Source: Sneathiella sp.
Lineage (GTDB): Bacteria > Pseudomonadota > Alphaproteobacteria > Sneathiellales > Sneathiellaceae
NCBI GenBank assembly: GCA_016765515.1
Contig: JAESPT010000003.1
Location: forward strand, 1 to 5,383
Reading direction: 5' to 3'
Length of the DNA: 5,383 nucleotides
Shown: positions 1-5,383 of the stretch, piece after piece
Layout of the letters: each line of letters starts with the position of its first letter
Numbering within the stretch: the first letter of the stretch is position 1
The notes under the pieces: model-generated
Told to the model about the DNA's origin: nothing
Seen by the model: only the letters and a program-made list of their open reading frames with translations
Database searches by the model: none
Position numbers and translations under genes: made by a program

Positions 1-297
1 CGACTGCAGGGAAAACCCGGCTTCCGTTTTACGGAGGTTTTCTGACCAGTTGACCTCATTATTCAACATAAGAACCTGTCGGAATATAAACAAAATTCCA
101 AAGAGAAGGACGGAGATGATAAGCCCATTCAAATAGGGGTTCGATTCAAATGCTGTCCGGGCGGGTCCAAACAGAAGCGCTGAAATGCCAATGACGATGA
201 TAAGGAAGATTATCATTCGTATAACATGTCGCCGTGGTTTGTTGATATTCGGTGCCGTAGATGCACTTGTTTGGTTCATACCAGGAAGTATTGTCAT
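1..297 (-). CDS. MotA/TolQ/ExbB-type proton channel protein, N-terminal part (cut by window edge)
   Basis: The reading frame from the ATG at 297 runs without a stop to the left edge, giving 99 residues of a longer protein. After a polar, positively charged start (residues 1-27, with PRRHVIR at 21-27) there is a hydrophobic segment at about 28-44 (MIIFLIIVIGISALLF) and a second at about 57-72 (LNGLIISVLLFGILFIF), followed by FRQVLMLNNEV. From memory this matches alphaproteobacterial proteins annotated as MotA/TolQ/ExbB proton channel family. Such proteins form inner-membrane ion channels that power a periplasmic partner. The channel-forming part lies outside the window, so the family call rests on the N-terminus alone. 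The ATG is 2 nt after the stop of the OmpA-like gene and has no good Shine-Dalgarno sequence, which suggests translational coupling. An in-frame GTG at 303-301, overlapping that stop as GTGA, and an internal ATG at 279 are alternative starts. Confidence 0.72.
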   Translation of the reverse strand, partial: MTILPGMNQTSASTAPNINKPRRHVIRMIIFLIIVIGISALLFGPARTAFESNPYLNGLIISVLLFGILFIFRQVLMLNNEVNWSENLRKTEAGFSLQS

Positions 298-299
298 AG

Positions 300-1427
300 T
301 CACCGCGTTATTAGTTTCAAATCAACACGGTCGACAGGAGAACCATCTTTCGGTTTTCCCAAAGCCCGTACTTCAATTTTGTTATTTGGTACGCCCAGTT
401 CCATCAATTTTGATCGAACGACAAGTGCCCGTCCCAAGGATAGTCTGCGCGCTGCGCTATTACTATTTGCACCGGCATAAGCAACAAGTTGTATGCGATC
501 ATTTCCTGATTTCAGAACATCAGCCAAGGTTTTAAGCTGGTTCGTGGCACTCCCTGGTAATTTGGTTTGCTCAGGCTTAAAAAATATTTGTTCCCCTGTA
601 CCAGGTTTATCGAATGAAGGAGAGGGGGACGTCGCAACTGGTTTTTGTACTGTATTTGGAGCGATTGCAGCAATCTGCATTTCTTTTTCAGGTTTAGGGG
701 GCGTTAATGCAGACGGTTCCGCCGTTTTAGCTGTCACCTTGGGTGACTTTTCGACAATTGTTATTGTCGCTTGCATTTCTTTCGCAGGCTTTGTCGTTGG
801 CGTACCGTCTTTTACGATCTCCACTGGTTTTTCCGGGGTAGCGGTTTCTTTTTTTGTTTCCGGTTTTACAGTCGCCTTCGGCGCCATCTCTTTGACCGCA
901 GCAGTCTCTTCAGCAGAAGATTTCACTGCAGCTGTTTGAGAGGGAGCTGCTTTCGGCTCCTCAGCGACCTTAGCGGCGGGTGTTTCTACAGCCATTTTCT
1001 TTGGTGCGGTAACTTTCGCGACTTTGATTTCAGTCGTCGGTGCTGCCGTTGGTTTCGCCGCAACTTTCTGTTTAACAATTCGTTTTGTTGAGGCTACTCT
1101 CGTCTTTATCTTCTTGGTTTTGCTTCCCGGCGGGACAAGATTGATGACCTCGTCACCAAAAACGATCCGACTGCTTTTTGAATAATCCCGGTGTCCAATT
1201 TGAGTATTGGCAAGGGGCTGGGAAAGCTGCGGGGAATAGACACCATAAGGAGAGACAGGGTTGAGGGCTCCCATGTTGACTTGAACAGGTGAAAAGCCCG
1301 ATCCTCCGATCACCACTGTTTGCGCCGTTGCCGAAGATACAGCGATTACGCCAGCAATGACGACTGTCGCATGAAAGATAGTCCAATTCAGCCAAGTATT
1401 CGATATTGGCAATTTAACACGAGCCAT
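300..1427 (-). CDS. Exported OmpA-like (peptidoglycan-associated) protein with long Ala/Lys/Pro linker
   Basis: The protein has 375 residues from the ATG at 1427. Residues 1-35 look like a signal peptide: a basic start, a hydrophobic core (ATVVIAGVIAV) and probable cleavage at ATA|Q. Residues 36-100 form a conserved-looking stretch without a recognised domain. Residues about 101-270 are a low-complexity linker rich in Ala, Lys, Pro, Thr, Glu and Val, suited to spanning the periplasm. Residues about 279-375 resemble an OmpA C-terminal domain: IFF near 281, LADVL, then ARRLSLGRALVVRSKL, VRALG and DRVDL. The helix arginine (R333) that contacts peptidoglycan in the family is present. The usual aspartate 15 residues earlier is alanine (A318). 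The ATG at 1427 is preferred over the in-frame GTG at 1442 because GGGGG sits 8 nt upstream. The proton-channel gene begins 2 nt downstream, so a shared envelope complex is a reasonable inference. Precise function is unknown. Confidence 0.82.
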   Translation of the reverse strand: MARVKLPISNTWLNWTIFHATVVIAGVIAVSSATAQTVVIGGSGFSPVQVNMGALNPVSPYGVYSPQLSQPLANTQIGHRDYSKSSRIVFGDEVINLVPPGSKTKKIKTRVASTKRIVKQKVAAKPTAAPTTEIKVAKVTAPKKMAVETPAAKVAEEPKAAPSQTAAVKSSAEETAAVKEMAPKATVKPETKKETATPEKPVEIVKDGTPTTKPAKEMQATITIVEKSPKVTAKTAEPSALTPPKPEKEMQIAAIAPNTVQKPVATSPSPSFDKPGTGEQIFFKPEQTKLPGSATNQLKTLADVLKSGNDRIQLVAYAGANSNSAARRLSLGRALVVRSKLMELGVPNNKIEVRALGKPKDGSPVDRVDLKLITR

Positions 1428-1514
1428 TAAGGGCACCCCCACATTTACTATCCAGCTGTAGACAAGGAAGAACCAGTGAAAATCACTTCCAACAGTCTAA
1501 AAGCGTCCCTCAAT

Positions 1515-1536
1515 ATTATGCCAGAAATATGTGGCA
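1515..1536 (-). promoter_or_regulatory. Candidate extended -10 promoter with overlapping inverted repeat, upstream of the OmpA-like gene
   Basis: The 197-nt gap between suhB and the OmpA-like gene (1428-1624) holds no gene. On the minus strand it contains TGG-CATAAT (1523-1515), an extended -10-like element one base from TATAAT. It overlaps a perfect 5-bp inverted repeat, TGCCA-N8-TGGCA (1536-1519), which could be an operator. No good -35 is found at 16-18 nt; the nearest (TTGCCC) is about 22 nt upstream. Transcription from here would leave a leader of about 80 nt. The call is weak and based on pattern only. Confidence 0.25.
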
Positions 1537-1624
1537 GTTAAAGGGCAAGCGCTATCAGCGTGAGAAACAATAACTTAGGCAACAGAAGGTCACAACTTTT
1601 AAGTTTAAGTAAGAGTTTTCTTAT

Positions 1625-2428
1625 TTAAGATTTTTTACGGGCTTTACGCAGAATATCCATCATTGGTTGGTTTATTCCGCTGTTCGTCGCAAGAATGTCC
1701 CCTTTTTCAAGCATTTTTTCACCGCCATCAATTTGACTGATGAGTCCGCCGGCTTCGCGAACGATGACAATTCCTGCTGCGAGATCCCACGATGAAAGTC
1801 CCCGTTCCCAATATCCATCAAATCGGCCAGCGGCAACATAAGCCATATCAAGGGATGCGGCGCCAAATCGGCGAATACCAGCCGAGATCGCCATTACTTC
1901 ATTGGCTTCACGCAGAAATTCTTCATGCCCCGGTTTTCCAAGAAAGGGAATTCCCGTTGCCAAGACACTATCGGCAAGACGTGTACGTGCAGAAACCCGC
2001 AGTCGGTGGTCATTAACAAAGGCGCCGTCGCCTTTTGATGCCCAGAAAAGTTCATCTTTTACCGGATCGAGAATGACGCCCGCAATGATTTCCTTGCCTT
2101 CCATCAGTCCGATTGAGATGGCAAAGTGAGGAAGCCCATGAAGGAAATTAGTTGTCCCATCCAAGGGATCAACGATCCAGTAATGGGTCCCGTCTTTTGC
2201 CGGAACATCGCCGCCTTCTTCCAGTTTGAAGCCATAATCGGGACGGGCATATGCCAATTCTTCACGGATAGTTTTTTCAGCGGCAATATCTGCATTGCTC
2301 ACAAAGTCAGCAGGACCTTTTCTGGAAACTTGAAGATTTTCAACTTCATTAAAGTCTCTGAGGAGTTTTCGGGAAGCTTTACGAGCAGCGGCTTCCATGA
2401 CGTTGATAAGGGCAGATTTACGGGCCAT
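1625..2428 (-). CDS. suhB: Inositol-1-monophosphatase family protein (SuhB-like)
   Basis: The product has 267 residues, a normal length for this family of Mg2+-dependent, Li+-sensitive phosphatases, which hydrolyse inositol monophosphates and related sugar phosphates in the cytoplasm. Visible motifs are KGPADFVSNAD (37-47), the metal-binding acidic pair EE at 70-71, the signature WIVDPLDGTTNFLHG (84-98) with metal ligands D87 and D90 and the catalytic GTT at 91-93, and SWDLAAG (213-219) with D215, followed by EAGG at 225-228. All expected catalytic positions are intact. The ATG at 2428 has AGGT 7 nt upstream (2439-2436). The gene lies 48 nt after efp, an arrangement I recall from other alphaproteobacteria. 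E. coli SuhB also acts in rRNA antitermination; whether that applies here cannot be judged. True substrate is uncertain; other members dephosphorylate PAP, fructose-1,6-bisphosphate or histidinol phosphate. Confidence 0.93.
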   Translation of the reverse strand: MARKSALINVMEAAARKASRKLLRDFNEVENLQVSRKGPADFVSNADIAAEKTIREELAYARPDYGFKLEEGGDVPAKDGTHYWIVDPLDGTTNFLHGLPHFAISIGLMEGKEIIAGVILDPVKDELFWASKGDGAFVNDHRLRVSARTRLADSVLATGIPFLGKPGHEEFLREANEVMAISAGIRRFGAASLDMAYVAAGRFDGYWERGLSSWDLAAGIVIVREAGGLISQIDGGEKMLEKGDILATNSGINQPMMDILRKARKKS

Positions 2429-2466
2429 AGTGATTACCTGATTACTGAGTGTAGGCGAATATAGTG

Positions 2467-2487
2467 AAAAGGGCGATTATTCCGCCC
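2467..2487 (-). terminator. Short GC hairpin plus T tract overlapping the efp stop codon
   Basis: On the minus strand GGGCGG-AATAA-TCGCCC (2487-2471) forms a stem of five G-C pairs closed by one G-T pair, followed directly by TTTT (2470-2467). The efp stop codon TAA lies in the loop region. It looks like a weak rho-independent terminator or attenuator that would lower suhB expression relative to efp. The T tract is short (TTTTC), so read-through is likely. Read on the plus strand the same hairpin is followed by GTTTTG, so it could also stop antisense transcripts. Confidence 0.45.
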
Positions 2488-3040
2488 GTTTTGAATATTC
2501 GGATGTTTCTGTATTAACAACAACTTTTTCGCCGGTGCTGCAGAACGGGGGCACCATGATCCGCATACCGTTTTCAAGGGTCGCCGGTTTGTAAGAGGAG
2601 GCTGCGGTTTGCCCCTTTACAGTTGGCTCAGTCTCAGAAATTTCCAAGATAATATTTTCCGGCAAAATCACCCCAAGGGCATCGTCATCATGAAATTCGA
2701 TTTCCACTTGCATGCCGTCTTGAAGAAATAGGGCTTTTTCGCCGACAAGATCTTTGGAGAGAGAGACTTGCTCATAGTTTACCGTATCCATAAAGGTCAG
2801 AAGATTGCCATCTTCAAACAGGAATTGATGTTTTTTCTGCTCCAGGCGGACTTTTTCTACGGTTTCAGAAGATCTAAAGCGTTCGTTTAGTTTGGTGCCA
2901 TCTCGCAGGTTTTTGAGCTCTACTTGTAGATAGGCACCGCCTTTACCCGGTTGCGTATGCTGAATTTTCACAGCGACCCAAAGGCCACCCTTGTGTTCGA
3001 TCACGTTACCGGGTCGAACTGCATTGCCATTAATCTTCAT
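2477..3040 (-). CDS. efp: Translation elongation factor P
   Basis: The product has 187 residues, the family's usual length. EF-P binds between the P and E sites of the ribosome and relieves stalling at consecutive prolines. The N-terminal KOW-like domain (about 1-63) carries the tip loop [16 protein letters not shown], with K33 where E. coli EF-P is beta-lysylated at K34. A lysine here suggests modification by the EpmA/EpmB route rather than arginine rhamnosylation. The central OB-type domain includes [10 protein letters not shown] (about 83-92), and the C-terminal OB domain ends with a VPPF...GEKVVVNT...EY pattern typical of the family. The start at 3040 gives the canonical N-terminus ([18 protein letters not shown]), although its Shine-Dalgarno sequence is poor. 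A 6-codon ORF (ATG at 3057) ends at this start with an ATGA overlap. The gene lies 49 nt after thiE with no terminator between them, so co-transcription is likely. Confidence 0.97.
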   Translation of the reverse strand: MKINGNAVRPGNVIEHKGGLWVAVKIQHTQPGKGGAYLQVELKNLRDGTKLNERFRSSETVEKVRLEQKKHQFLFEDGNLLTFMDTVNYEQVSLSKDLVGEKALFLQDGMQVEIEFHDDDALGVILPENIILEISETEPTVKGQTAASSYKPATLENGMRIMVPPFCSTGEKVVVNTETSEYSKRAE

Positions 3041-3089
3041 GACTGACCATCGTCCATTTGATTAGTAAAATATGTCGGCGCGGAACCTA

Positions 3090-3731
3090 TCAGGTTGCCG
3101 AGACTGTATCGATAACTCTGTTAAATTCGGTTACAGCCTGCTCCGGTCCGTTGGAATTGTTCCAAACACCACCGGATACCGCCAGAAAGTCTGCCCCGCT
3201 TTTAATCAGTGGGGCGGCATTGTCAACCGTTATCCCACCAATAGCAACGCAAGGTGTTTCAATCAGGTCGTTGCACCATTCAAGAATATCTGTCGTCGCT
3301 CGCGTTTTTGTCTCTTTTGTAGACGTTGGATAAAAGGCGCCAAAGGCAACATAGTTTGCTCCGCGTTCTGCCGCTTCCATCGCCAAATGTCGAGAATCGT
3401 GACAGGTTACACCAACGATTGCCTCTTCTCCGACAAGCGCACGGGTTTCTTTGTATGACATATCTTCTTGCCCGATATGAACGCCATCCACGCCCAGTTC
3501 GCTGGCCAGCAGAGGGGAATCGTTCAGCAGAAAAGCAACATCATGGGCTTGCGCCAATGGCATCAAACGCTCGGTGGCTTTTTTGATTATCTCATCGGAC
3601 TGATCTTTTAGCCTCAGCTGGAAGCAGGCAATATCCCCGCCACTAAGGGCTTGCTTAAAGGCTGTTGCAAAAATATCCAGCTCAATTGTTGGCGGGGAGA
3701 TTAAATAAAGGCGGGGGCGATAGTCGTCGAT
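3090..3731 (-). CDS. thiE: Thiamine-phosphate synthase, apparently with an ATC start codon
   Basis: The enzyme joins HMP pyrimidine diphosphate to the thiazole phosphate carboxylate, forming thiamine phosphate in the cytoplasm. From the proposed ATC at 3731 it has 213 residues, a normal length. Motifs in order are RLYLISPP (7-14), the pyrimidine/diphosphate-binding QLRLKD (38-43), ND at 70-71 and D90 as Mg2+ ligands, PTSTK (135-139) for diphosphate binding, AIGGI (163-167) and VSGGVW (185-190). With these residues intact ThiE is favoured over the related tautomerase TenI. The open frame extends upstream to a stop near 3797 but contains no ATG, GTG or TTG before the TTG at 3566, and that start would delete residues 1-55 including QLRLKD. 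The ATC has GGAG 7 nt upstream. A CTG or ATT nearer the fba terminator would be alternatives, as would a sequencing or assembly error. Family call is firm; the start is less so. Confidence 0.9.
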   Translation of the reverse strand: MDDYRPRLYLISPPTIELDIFATAFKQALSGGDIACFQLRLKDQSDEIIKKATERLMPLAQAHDVAFLLNDSPLLASELGVDGVHIGQEDMSYKETRALVGEEAIVGVTCHDSRHLAMEAAERGANYVAFGAFYPTSTKETKTRATTDILEWCNDLIETPCVAIGGITVDNAAPLIKSGADFLAVSGGVWNNSNGPEQAVTEFNRVIDTVSAT

Positions 3732-3738
3732 TTTTCTT

Positions 3739-3742
3739 CTCC
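3739..3742 (-). promoter_or_regulatory. Ribosome-binding site that decides the thiE start
   Basis: GGAG at 3742-3739 lies 7 nt before the ATC at 3731-3729, an ideal Shine-Dalgarno distance. The reading frame after this ATC begins directly with the residues expected at a ThiE N-terminus (DDYRPRLYLISPP). No competing Shine-Dalgarno plus start-codon pair in this frame is seen between the fba terminator and the conserved motif. Confidence 0.6.
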
Positions 3743-3757
3743 GAAAAAGAGGAAATA

Positions 3758-3791
3758 CAAAAGAAATCAGGCCTGTAGCATAGCACAGGCC
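3758..3791 (-). terminator. Rho-independent terminator after fba
   Basis: On the minus strand GGCCTGT (3791-3785) and ACAGGCC (3776-3770) form a perfect 7-bp stem around the 8-nt loop GCTATGCT, followed by the T-rich TGATTTCTTTTG (3769-3758). It begins about 30 nt after the fba stop and should end the pgk-fba transcript. It lies only about 27 nt before the proposed thiE start, so thiE either depends on read-through or has a promoter very close by. Confidence 0.75.
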
Positions 3792-3821
3792 CAGTTATTC
3801 TTCAGCTATGAATAAACGATG

Positions 3822-4841
3822 CTACGAAGTGGATTCCATATCTGGTGAATATTTTCCATCCCGCGCTACGCTGGTCAGTCGAGCCCGCTGAATAAACGCG
3901 GCTTGAGCGGCTGCAACATTCTCTTTTTTTCCGCCCCAGGCCTTCAGGGCAGATGATTGAAGAGCACGACCGAAGGAATAACTGATCTCCCACGGGTGTG
4001 AACCCGTCTCGTTCAGTGTGTTCAGATTTTCAGTCGCCTGGCTTTCGGATTGTCCTCCGGACAAGAAGACAATGCCCGGAACTGCAGCAGGAACTGTTTG
4101 TTCAAAACAATACAGGGTTTTTGCCGCCACTTCCTCCGTATCTGCTTGTGCCAAACACTCCTTGCCGGAAATGACCATATTCGGCTTCAAAAGCATTTGT
4201 TCCAAAACAACCCGTTGTTTGTAGAGCTCATCGAAAACAGTTTTCAACACCGTTTCAGTAACCGCATAACATTCGTCAATGGAGTGACTGCCATCCATCA
4301 AGACTTCCGGTTCAACGATCGGAACAATATTTGCTTCCTGGCACAGAGCCGCATAGCGCGCGAGCGCATGCGCATTTGTTTCAATGCAATATTGGCTCGG
4401 AACACCATTGCCGATGGAGATAACGGCACGCCATTTGGCGAAGCGAGCACCCAGGTCGTGATATTCAGCCAGACGCTCGCGCAATCCATCCAGACCCTCT
4501 GTTATCAACTCGCCTTCAGAATAGGCTAGACCTTTTGCACCCATATCAACTTTGATTCCGGGAATAATGCCTTGTGCGCTTAAGATTTCAGCCAGGCGCT
4601 GTCCATCTTTTGACGATTGCCGAAGGGTTTCGTCATATAGAATAACGCCACTGATATAGTCAGAAATCCCCTCCGAAGTGAACAAAAGTTCTCTGTAATC
4701 ACGGCGGGTCTCTTCCGTGCATTCAACATTGATGCTTTCCAGGCGCTTTTTGATTGTGCCAGTGCTTTCGTCTGCAGCCAAAATGCCTTTGCTTGTTGCC
4801 ACAAGCTGCAGTGCAATTTCTTCCATCTCAAATTCACTCAT
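3822..4841 (-). CDS. fba: Fructose-bisphosphate aldolase, class I
   Basis: The enzyme reversibly splits fructose 1,6-bisphosphate into dihydroxyacetone phosphate and glyceraldehyde 3-phosphate, via a lysine Schiff base and without a metal. The 339-residue product has the full class I pattern known from animals and plants: GILAADESTGTIKKRL (19-34) with D24, GVILYDETLRQ (65-75), PGIKVD with K97, RFAKWR with K136, IVEPEVLMDG with E177, the Schiff-base site LLKPNMV with K219, LSGGQSE (260-266) and SYSFGRALQ with R292. Catalytic residues equivalent to rabbit D33, K107, K146, E187 and K229 are all present. The C-terminal tail differs from the animal enzyme, ending in YSPDMESTS rather than a terminal tyrosine. 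The ATG at 4841 has AAGG 8 nt upstream. The gene starts 26 nt after the pgk stop, forming a glycolytic/gluconeogenic pair closed by a terminator. Confidence 0.97.
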   Translation of the reverse strand: MSEFEMEEIALQLVATSKGILAADESTGTIKKRLESINVECTEETRRDYRELLFTSEGISDYISGVILYDETLRQSSKDGQRLAEILSAQGIIPGIKVDMGAKGLAYSEGELITEGLDGLRERLAEYHDLGARFAKWRAVISIGNGVPSQYCIETNAHALARYAALCQEANIVPIVEPEVLMDGSHSIDECYAVTETVLKTVFDELYKQRVVLEQMLLKPNMVISGKECLAQADTEEVAAKTLYCFEQTVPAAVPGIVFLSGGQSESQATENLNTLNETGSHPWEISYSFGRALQSSALKAWGGKKENVAAAQAAFIQRARLTSVARDGKYSPDMESTS

Positions 4842-4860
4842 GTGCTTTGCCTTACATTTT

Positions 4861-4874
4861 TGCCTGATCAGGCA
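4861..4874. repeat. Perfect 14-bp palindrome spanning the pgk stop
   Basis: TGCCTGATCAGGCA is a perfect 14-bp palindrome that includes the pgk stop codon TGA and lies in the short gap before fba. In the mRNA it could fold into a 5-bp stem with a GATC loop. It is followed by AAAAAT rather than a T tract, so it is not a terminator. It might be an RNA processing or stability element, a protein-binding site, or chance. No second copy was noticed in the window. Confidence 0.4.
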
Positions 4875-5383
4875 GTTAGGGCTTTTACGCCAGGGAGTTC
4901 TTTACCTTCCATCCATTCAAGGAAAGCACCACCCGCTGTGGATATATACGTGAATCCTTCTGTAACATCGGCCATTGCGAGGGCAGCGACAGTATCTCCG
5001 CCACCCGCAACGGATATCAGGGCACCTGATTTTGTTAATTTTTCAGCATGTTTGGCAACGTCAAAGGTTCCGTCACCAAAGGGAGAAATTTCAAATGCCC
5101 CGAGCGGTCCATTCCAAACAACTGTTTTGCTTGTCGTCAATTTTTCTTTTAAATGAGCGACAGATTTTGGTCCTGCATCCAAAATCATCTCGTCTGCAGC
5201 GACCTCCTGAATGCTAGCAATACGGTTTGCCGCATCTGCCTTGAATTCTTTTGCCAGGACCACATCCGATGGCAGGATAATCTCGCAACCAACTTTTGCC
5301 GCTTTTGCAAGTATATTGGATGCTGTTTCCGCCAAATCATGTTCGCAGAGGGATGCGCCTACATCTATGCCTTGCGCGTTCAA
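4868..5383 (-). CDS. pgk: Phosphoglycerate kinase, C-terminal part (5' end outside window)
   Basis: This is the last 171 residues of an enzyme normally of about 390-400. It transfers phosphate from 1,3-bisphosphoglycerate to ADP in glycolysis and works in reverse in gluconeogenesis or carbon fixation. Only the nucleotide-binding C-terminal domain is visible. Motifs, numbered within the fragment, are [11 protein letters not shown] (88-98), the glycine-rich nucleotide-binding [10 protein letters not shown] (126-135) and [19 protein letters not shown] (148-166), which is the classic C-terminal signature. The first codon at the window edge is TTG, read here as an internal leucine; it is not the start, because about 220 residues are missing. 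fba follows 26 nt downstream, so the two are probably one transcript. Confidence 0.97.
   Translation of the reverse strand: MNAQGIDVGASLCEHDLAETASNILAKAAKVGCEIILPSDVVLAKEFKADAANRIASIQEVAADEMILDAGPKSVAHLKEKLTTSKTVVWNGPLGAFEISPFGDGTFDVAKHAEKLTKSGALISVAGGGDTVAALAMADVTEGFTYISTAGGAFLEWMEGKELPGVKALTA

Noticed and set aside
493..939. 148-codon open frame on the plus strand opposite the OmpA-like linker, with hydrophobic Gly/Val/Ser-rich translation
   Set aside because: It is the antisense of the Ala/Lys/Pro/Thr/Glu-rich linker. Biased codons on the minus strand remove stops from the other strand, and no recognisable domain or convincing start context is seen.
1475..1487. Inverted repeat AGTGA-AAA-TCACT upstream of the OmpA-like gene
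   Set aside because: A 5-bp stem with a 3-nt loop is expected by chance in a gap of this size, and nothing else links it to a regulator.
1560..1624. Possible terminator after suhB (AACTTAAAAGTT near 1595)
   Set aside because: The inverted repeat is short, A/T-only and has no clear T tract, so a terminator call is not supported.
3090..3566. thiE starting at the TTG at 3566 (158 residues)
   Set aside because: The open frame upstream encodes the canonical ThiE N-terminus and the QLRLKD binding motif, so this start would give a truncated, probably inactive enzyme.
3731..3821. TPP riboswitch ahead of thiE
   Set aside because: The space between fba and thiE is about 90 nt and largely taken by the terminator. 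No THI-box-like conserved sequence was recognised.
4050..4529. 159-codon plus-strand open frame opposite fba
   Set aside because: It is fully inside a strongly supported aldolase gene in antisense, and the translation resembles no family.
1..5383. Mobile elements, CRISPR arrays, tRNA or rRNA genes, prophage or toxin-antitoxin modules
   Set aside because: None is recognisable. The window is almost fully accounted for by co-oriented core genes with short gaps.

Overview
The window looks like a piece of an alphaproteobacterial chromosome with moderate, not high, GC content. The proteins resemble those of the Rhodospirillales/Kiloniellales/Sneathiellales assemblage. That placement rests on recognising protein families and gene order from memory, not on a search. 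All recognised genes lie on the minus strand, so transcription runs from high to low coordinates.

In transcription order the layout is as follows. The 3' part of pgk (phosphoglycerate kinase) is cut by the right edge. It is followed 26 nt later by fba (class I fructose-bisphosphate aldolase), and a convincing rho-independent terminator lies just after fba. Next come thiE (thiamine-phosphate synthase), efp (elongation factor P) and suhB (inositol-monophosphatase family), separated by gaps of about 50 nt. A short GC hairpin with a T tract overlaps the efp stop. A 197-nt non-coding gap containing a candidate promoter follows. The last pair is an exported OmpA-like protein with a long Ala/Lys/Pro/Thr/Glu-rich linker and, 2 nt further on, the first 99 codons of a MotA/TolQ/ExbB-type proton-channel protein cut by the left edge.

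Functionally there are three blocks: lower glycolysis/gluconeogenesis (pgk-fba), a housekeeping group (thiE-efp-suhB), and a probable cell-envelope pair in which an inner-membrane proton channel may be coupled to a periplasmic peptidoglycan-associated partner.

Two points deserve most attention. First, thiE has no ATG, GTG or TTG at its conserved N-terminus. The best start by ribosome-binding-site position and homology is an ATC codon at 3731-3729. A start caller restricted to the usual codons would remove 55 residues, including the QLRLK substrate-binding motif. Second, the OmpA-like protein keeps the peptidoglycan-binding arginine but has alanine where the family normally has aspartate, and it is tightly coupled to the proton-channel gene. 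I found no RNA genes, CRISPR arrays, insertion sequences or prophage genes. The window is mostly conserved core genome.
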